In this document: piece by piece, positions 6,657-10,444 of the stretch
Position numbering within the stretch: position 1 is the first letter of the stretch
Layout of the letters: each line of letters begins with the position of its first letter
Source: an uncultured Peptoniphilus sp.
Lineage (GTDB): Bacteria > Bacillota > Clostridia > Tissierellales > Peptoniphilaceae
DNA length: 10,444 nt
Reading direction: 5' to 3'
Assembly (NCBI GenBank): GCA_947254665.1
Contig: CAMYEJ010000040.1
Coordinates: forward strand, 1 to 10,444
Program-made: the position numbers and the translations under genes
Notes under the pieces: model-generated
What the model saw: only the letters and a program-made list of their open reading frames with translations
What the model was told of the DNA's origin: nothing
Database searches by the model: none

Positions 6657-6688
6657 CATAAAGAAAGAGACTCGCATTAACGAGTCTC
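6657..6688 (-). terminator. Terminator of arcA
   Basis: Read on the minus strand: GAGACTCG, TTAATG loop, CGAGTCTC (6688-6667, 8 bp perfect), then TTTCTTTATG. It begins 27 nt after the arcA stop codon. The T-run is interrupted, so efficiency may be moderate. Confidence 0.8.
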
Positions 6689-6715
6689 CCAAATATTTGA
6701 CATAAAGCCAAATTA

Positions 6716-7936
6716 TTATGCTCTTTCTCTATAGATAGGCATTGACATACATCTTGGGCCCCCTCTACCTCTAGAAAGTTCCCCTGACTTCATAATGTGA
6801 AGTGTAACGCCATGATCTCTTAGAGTTTGGTTTGTAACCACGTTTCTATCGTAAACAACTACTTCTCTTGGTGCGATAGCTAGAGTGTTGTATCCATCAG
6901 ACCATTGTTCACGAGAAGCATCTAGTAGTCCGCCGGAACCTTGACGAATTAGATCAACCTTGTCTAGGTGAAGATTCTTTAGAAGCACTTCTTCTATATC
7001 AGAAGATTCTTCAACTGTGTGTAGGTTCTTGCCGTCAAATGTAATTCCGAAGCAAGTTAGAGAATCTTCAATTTCTGGATGAACAGTAAATAGATCTCTA
7101 TCCACCATTGTAAATACTGTATCTAAGTGCATAAAAGCACGTTTTTTTGGAATTGAAAGGACGAGAATCTTTTTGAAGCCAGTTTCTTCTCTTAAAACTC
7201 TCTTAGCAAATTGTTCGATTGCACGGGCAGAACTTCTTTCAGAAGTACCTACAGCTATAAGTTCATCGCTTAGCACTAGAATGTCTCCGCCTTCGATTGA
7301 TGCTGGAAGTTCTCTATTGTAATGAAGATCTTCATCTTTTATTTTAAAGTCGTTGTGATATTTGAAAATATATTTGCCAAATAATGTTTCGCGTCTTCTA
7401 GTTTCGCTCCACATATGGTTTAGAGAAACGCTGTGACCTATAAGAGAGAATGGGTCTCTAGTGAAGTATAGGTTTGGCATTGGTTTTGTAACGAAAAATT
7501 CATCCTTTTCGATTATTTCTGGAAGGGAAGTCTTCTTGTAATCAGGAAGATCAGATTTTCTAATTCCTCCCATCATTTTAAGAACGAGTTCTTTATTTTC
7601 CATGGTTTGGAAAATCTCTTTTAAGATTTCTTTTTCTCTGTCAACTTGGATGTCAGATTCTTTTAAGAATTCATCTATAAAAGCTTCTTTGATTCCTGAA
7701 TCTGTTAGTGATTCTGCTGCTAAATCTTCTAGGTAATAAACTTCGCATCCGTTGTCTCTTAGGATTTGTGCAAAGTAATCATGTTCTTCGACTGCAGCAT
7801 CTAGAAATGGAATTTCGTCGAATAAAAGTTCACCAAGTTGATCTGGAGCGAGGTTTGTAAGCTCATGACCAGGTCTATGAAGAATAACTTTTTTTAATTT
7901 TTCAATCTCTGAGTAAACATTAATATTTTTGTTCAT
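6716..7936 (-). CDS. arcA: Arginine deiminase
   Basis: 406 aa, cytoplasmic; hydrolyses L-arginine to L-citrulline and ammonia, the first step of the arginine deiminase pathway. All catalytic positions of the family are present: FTRDPF (D161), SIEGGD (E215), FMHLDT (H270, D272) and the nucleophile in RGRGGPRCMSMP (C396). An in-frame TTG at 7951 would add five codons, but those contain the ribosome binding site itself (AAAGGAG, 6 nt before the ATG at 7936), so 7936 is the start. No arcB, arcC or arcD lies in the window. The upstream neighbours are two ornithine cyclodeaminase-like genes. A terminator at 8007-8038 separates them, so arcA is probably expressed both by read-through and from its own promoter. 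Confidence 0.97.
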   Translation of the reverse strand: MNKNINVYSEIEKLKKVILHRPGHELTNLAPDQLGELLFDEIPFLDAAVEEHDYFAQILRDNGCEVYYLEDLAAESLTDSGIKEAFIDEFLKESDIQVDREKEILKEIFQTMENKELVLKMMGGIRKSDLPDYKKTSLPEIIEKDEFFVTKPMPNLYFTRDPFSLIGHSVSLNHMWSETRRRETLFGKYIFKYHNDFKIKDEDLHYNRELPASIEGGDILVLSDELIAVGTSERSSARAIEQFAKRVLREETGFKKILVLSIPKKRAFMHLDTVFTMVDRDLFTVHPEIEDSLTCFGITFDGKNLHTVEESSDIEEVLLKNLHLDKVDLIRQGSGGLLDASREQWSDGYNTLAIAPREVVVYDRNVVTNQTLRDHGVTLHIMKSGELSRGRGGPRCMSMPIYRERA

Positions 7937-7964
7937 AAGTTCTCCTTTCAACTAACTTAATTTT

Positions 7965-8002
7965 AGATTAAATTAAATTTATATTTTTGTCAAATTGACA
8001 AA
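7965..8002 (-). promoter_or_regulatory. Candidate arcA promoter with overlapping dyad operator
   Basis: On the minus strand: perfect -35 TTGACA (7993-7988), 17-nt spacer, and a weak -10 TAATCT (7970-7965), giving a leader of about 20 nt. The -35 is embedded in a perfect inverted repeat, TTTGTCAA-A-TTGACAAA on the plus strand (7986-8002, 8-bp arms). This does not resemble the ArgR box (TGAATAATTATTCA type). A repressor or activator binding here would act directly on the -35. Confidence 0.4.
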
Positions 8003-8006
8003 GATT

Positions 8007-8038
8007 TAAAAAAAAGACCTCTGATAACAGAAGTCTTT
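8007..8038 (-). terminator. Terminator after the TIGR00300 gene pair, upstream of arcA
   Basis: Minus strand: AAAGACTTCTG, TTAT loop, CAGAGGTCTTT (8038-8013), 11 bp with one wobble pair, followed by an uninterrupted T-run. It begins 5 nt after the stop codon of the second paralogue. It should make arcA at least partly independent of the upstream genes. Confidence 0.85.
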
Positions 8039-8043
8039 CTAAT

Positions 8044-9138
8044 TTAACTATTCAAAGCTCTATCTATGTTTCTTATGAAGTCTTGTACATTAGTAACCAT
8101 TGAAACAGCTGTTAGAGTTCCTCTGTCGGAAAGTTTGTTTACAGCGAATTCTTGAATATCAACTGTATACATGTAAACAGGTCTTATCACTCCATCAAAC
8201 TCATTGTAAGATGGGGTCATGTTTCCAGTTGCTATTGTGTAAAGAATAGCTGAAAGCATTATGATTGTTGAGGTACGTCTAGCGTGGGTCCTCATCTTGT
8301 TTTGAGCTTCGTAAACATTATCGATAGTTTCTGGCAGTGCTAATCTATCTCTAATTGTACCAGCCATTACTACTTCAGTGCCACATTCTATGGCAGCCTT
8401 TATGAAACCGTCCTTTACAAGACCAGATTCAACAAGAGCTTTAGTTGAGCCATACTTTCTTGCGAGATTTATAGTTTCATATAGGTTTACTGTCGTATTT
8501 TGTTCGTGAACGAAATGTTCTTGTCCCCAAGTAGTTCCGTAGATTCCGCGTTCTAAGTCGAAGGCAGCAGTTTCTGTACCACAGAAAATTGCTTGAACAT
8601 ATCCGTTTCTAATAAGTCTTTCAAGAGCAAGTCTTGCATCTTCATCAAGGGCGATTGCAGAACCGATAATCATAGTTACATATCCGTTGTTTGCTTTTTC
8701 GTGACGAAGAACATCGTAAAGTGTATCATAGTCAACGGAGAAGGCAGTCTCTCTTGATCTTCCTGCTCTGAAAGCAAAAGTGTCAAGCTCTTCAGATTCT
8801 TCTAAAAATCCTCCGGTCCACATGTAGATTCCTTCAGAACCATCTTCTGTTCTTCCGATTACAACCTTGTCACCTTTTTTTAGATTTCTAAATTCTACAA
8901 TGGCGACAGATTCTTCACCAGGAGTGTCGTTTGCAACACAGACAGTATCCATTCTAGATTGGGTGGCTAAAATCCATTTGCCATTAATTTTAAAATACTC
9001 TGGATAAACAGAAAGTGCGTGGTAATGTCTTGGGCTTATGCCATCTACTTTAACTTCTTCTAAATGAACATTAGGTGCATTTTTTAGAAATTCTTGTTCG
9101 AAATCTGGATGATGGTACTTAGGCATTTGAAAATCCAT
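8044..9138 (-). CDS. TIGR00300/LOR-SDH family protein B, ornithine cyclodeaminase-like, divergent
   Basis: 364 aa. The N-terminal LOR/SDH conserved region (about 5-110) is followed by a TIGR00300-type Rossmann domain (about 150-364), the arrangement of archaeal ornithine cyclodeaminases and of the C-terminal half of cyanobacterial AgrE/ArgZ, which convert ornithine to proline and ammonia. The C-terminal family motif VDI..FAVNKLSDRGT (326-341) is intact. Other motifs are altered: the usual HDLE is FDLE (F193), SIRDDGPLP is TIRDRLALP (261-269), and the His after ML is Tyr (Y300). These are the sites its neighbour keeps, so this subunit may be catalytically dependent on it. The ATG shares one base with the upstream stop (TAATG), and GGAGGA sits 8 nt upstream. 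The function is assigned by family only. Confidence 0.8.
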   Translation of the reverse strand: MDFQMPKYHHPDFEQEFLKNAPNVHLEEVKVDGISPRHYHALSVYPEYFKINGKWILATQSRMDTVCVANDTPGEESVAIVEFRNLKKGDKVVIGRTEDGSEGIYMWTGGFLEESEELDTFAFRAGRSRETAFSVDYDTLYDVLRHEKANNGYVTMIIGSAIALDEDARLALERLIRNGYVQAIFCGTETAAFDLERGIYGTTWGQEHFVHEQNTTVNLYETINLARKYGSTKALVESGLVKDGFIKAAIECGTEVVMAGTIRDRLALPETIDNVYEAQNKMRTHARRTSTIIMLSAILYTIATGNMTPSYNEFDGVIRPVYMYTVDIQEFAVNKLSDRGTLTAVSMVTNVQDFIRNIDRALNS

Positions 9139-10313
9139 TATAGCAATCCTCCTTCTTCATTTTCTCTTCTTTTATTTTCTAGTTCAACGTATTCTTCTTC
9201 AGGAAGCTCCATTTCATTTGCAAATGTCTTGTCAGCTGGAGTAACTAGAGCACGTTCTAGATTTACAACGAAGTCTTGTACGTTTGTAATCATTGGAACG
9301 AAGGCAATATTTTCTCTAGCGTGAGCCATTTTGTTTGCTACGTTTTCTGTTACGTCGATTCCGTACATATATACAGGAGTTATATCTCCGTTTTCTCTAA
9401 TTCTATAACTTGAAGCAAGATTAGCTGCAGCTAAGTTGTGAAGCATGGTAGCAAGTCCAATTATAAGCGTGGCTTTGTCAAGATGCTCTTTCATGTGAGT
9501 TAAACCTTCTGTTGTGTTTCCATATACTTCTGGAAGAGGTCCATCATCTCTAATGGATCCAGCAAGCACAAAAGGAACGTCCATTTGTGAAAGGGTCTTT
9601 ATGATACCATCTTTTACATTTCCTTCAGCGATGAATTTTTTAATAGATCCAGCAGATCTAACTTCGTTTAGAAGGTCAAGGTGATTGTAGTGTCCATTAG
9701 GTACGTTTTGTTGAGTGTAGATATTTTGTCCAAGGGCAGTTCCTAAGAATCCACCTTCAAGATCGTGGGTTGCCATTGCGTTACCAGCCATTAAGCAGTT
9801 TATATATCCAGCTTCAGCCAAGTGGTTTAATGCAATCCTTGTATCGTGGTCAAATACCACTGAAGGTCCAAGAACCCAAACGATGTATCCGCCGTGATCT
9901 CTTTCATATTCCATTTGTTCGAAAAGAAATTTGTAATCCCTTGAGAAAGAAGTTTCAACGGCTTGACCAGGTTCAGAATATACTGACTTAGGGAAACCTT
10001 CTTTATATACTAGAACACCATTAGAACCGTCTTTATTTCTTCCAGTTACGACTTGTTCACCTTTTTTAAGGTCTCTAATTTCTTTTATAACGATGTCACC
10101 ATCTTTAAGAACTGCAACGCAGTTAAGTGAGTTATGTTCTGGTAGTAACCATTCTCCATCTACTTTGTAGAATGTTGGTAGGTGAGTTGTAAGATAAAAA
10201 TTATCTGGTGCAACTCCATCTTTTTCTACTTCAGCAACAGTTATATTTTTTGCATTTTTATAAGCCTCATTTGAAAAATCAGGCTTTTCAAATATTGGTA
10301 AATGAAATTTCAT
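9138..10313 (-). CDS. TIGR00300/LOR-SDH family protein A, probable ornithine cyclodeaminase
   Basis: 391 aa. The N-terminal LOR/SDH region (about 7-107, with KDGVAPDNFYLTTHLPTF and DGEWL) precedes a TIGR00300 Rossmann domain (about 141-355). Motifs typical of the family are kept: AGNAMATHDLE (176-186, H183), GSIRDDGPLPEV (252-263) and TMLH (289-292). The C-terminal K(L/M)ADRG motif is not kept: it reads NKMAHARENI (327-336). A glutamate-rich tail (about 364-387) has no counterpart in protein B. The best guess is NAD-dependent cyclisation of ornithine to proline, feeding proline formation from arginine, but the altered motif leaves the substrate open. First gene of the block, with the strong GAGGAGG ribosome binding site directly upstream. 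Confidence 0.82.
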   Translation of the reverse strand: MKFHLPIFEKPDFSNEAYKNAKNITVAEVEKDGVAPDNFYLTTHLPTFYKVDGEWLLPEHNSLNCVAVLKDGDIVIKEIRDLKKGEQVVTGRNKDGSNGVLVYKEGFPKSVYSEPGQAVETSFSRDYKFLFEQMEYERDHGGYIVWVLGPSVVFDHDTRIALNHLAEAGYINCLMAGNAMATHDLEGGFLGTALGQNIYTQQNVPNGHYNHLDLLNEVRSAGSIKKFIAEGNVKDGIIKTLSQMDVPFVLAGSIRDDGPLPEVYGNTTEGLTHMKEHLDKATLIIGLATMLHNLAAANLASSYRIRENGDITPVYMYGIDVTENVANKMAHARENIAFVPMITNVQDFVVNLERALVTPADKTFANEMELPEEEYVELENKRRENEEGGLL

Positions 10314-10339
10314 ACTGCCTCCTCATAGCATTTATGGTT

Positions 10340-10375
10340 ATAGTTTATCATAATTAATATATTATTGAGATTTAA
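10340..10375 (-). promoter_or_regulatory. Weak candidate promoter for the TIGR00300 pair
   Basis: Minus strand: TTAAAT (10375-10370, 3 of 6), 17-nt spacer, TATGAT (10352-10347, 5 of 6), giving a leader of about 27 nt. The region is so AT-rich that chance matches are common. Confidence 0.3.
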
Positions 10376-10385
10376 TTTATTGTTA

Positions 10386-10405
10386 CACTTGTAAGAAAAC
10401 AAGTG
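10386..10405. repeat. Inverted repeat upstream of the TIGR00300 pair
   Basis: CACTTGT and ACAAGTG arms, 7 bp perfect, around AAGAAA. No T-run on either strand, so not a good terminator. It lies just upstream of the candidate promoter and could be an activator or repressor site. Confidence 0.35.
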
Positions 10406-10444
10406 ATTTAGCCATATAGCTTTAAATTATTCAATCTAATACAA

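Noticed and set aside
6588..6680. 30-codon plus-strand frame beginning MLILGCFYYF
   Set aside because: No ribosome binding site, begins inside a hairpin and runs into the arcA terminator; base composition explains the hydrophobic residues.
7937..7951. TTG start for arcA
   Set aside because: The five extra codons are the ribosome binding site of the ATG at 7936.
1..10444. tRNA, rRNA, CRISPR arrays, insertion sequences, phage genes, riboswitches
   Set aside because: Looked for by eye; no clover-leaf-like sequences, spaced direct repeats, transposase motifs or known aptamer cores were recognised.

Overview
The window is AT-rich DNA with dense genes, strong GGAGG-type ribosome binding sites and overlapping ATGA starts, as in a low-GC Gram-positive bacterium. 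The mix of genes (arginine deiminase, TIGR00300-type ornithine cyclodeaminase-like proteins, ammonia-dependent NAD synthetase, CsoR-controlled copper export) would suit an anaerobic coccus of the Peptoniphilaceae/Tissierellia group. That placement is inference, since no rRNA or other marker is present.

Layout: (1) 1-94, minus strand: first codons of a gene that runs off the left edge, with its own promoter and RBS. (2) 241-3248, plus strand: a tightly packed operon hflX - yigZ - CoA-binding protein - nadE, closed by a hairpin terminator at 3263-3278. Its promoter places the predicted transcription start on or next to the hflX ATG, so the first gene may be leaderless. (3) 3377-6533, plus strand: a self-contained copper islet made of a promoter, a CsoR-type operator, a Cu+-exporting P1B-ATPase with one N-terminal and two C-terminal metal-binding domains, and csoR, ended by a strong terminator. 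The last metal-binding domain has its own Shine-Dalgarno sequence and ATG and is exactly the size of a free CopZ chaperone (69 aa). Arginine codon choice in this islet differs clearly from the genes beside it. (4) 6566-6715: a compact convergent-terminator zone. (5) 6716-10313, minus strand: two overlapping paralogous genes of the TIGR00300/LOR-SDH family, then a terminator, a candidate promoter with a perfect dyad, and arcA (arginine deiminase).

How the genes may work together: the copper islet reads as one feedback circuit in which CsoR senses Cu(I), releases the operator, and the same transcript makes exporter, possibly free chaperone, and repressor. The arginine block pairs a guanidine-modifying enzyme with two ornithine cyclodeaminase-like proteins. 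This echoes, as separate genes, the domain composition of the cyanobacterial arginine-catabolic fusion AgrE/ArgZ. The two paralogues have lost different parts of the family's conserved motifs, which raises the possibility of an obligate heteromer. The most interesting candidates are the embedded copZ start, the complementary TIGR00300 pair with arcA, and the leaderless hflX.
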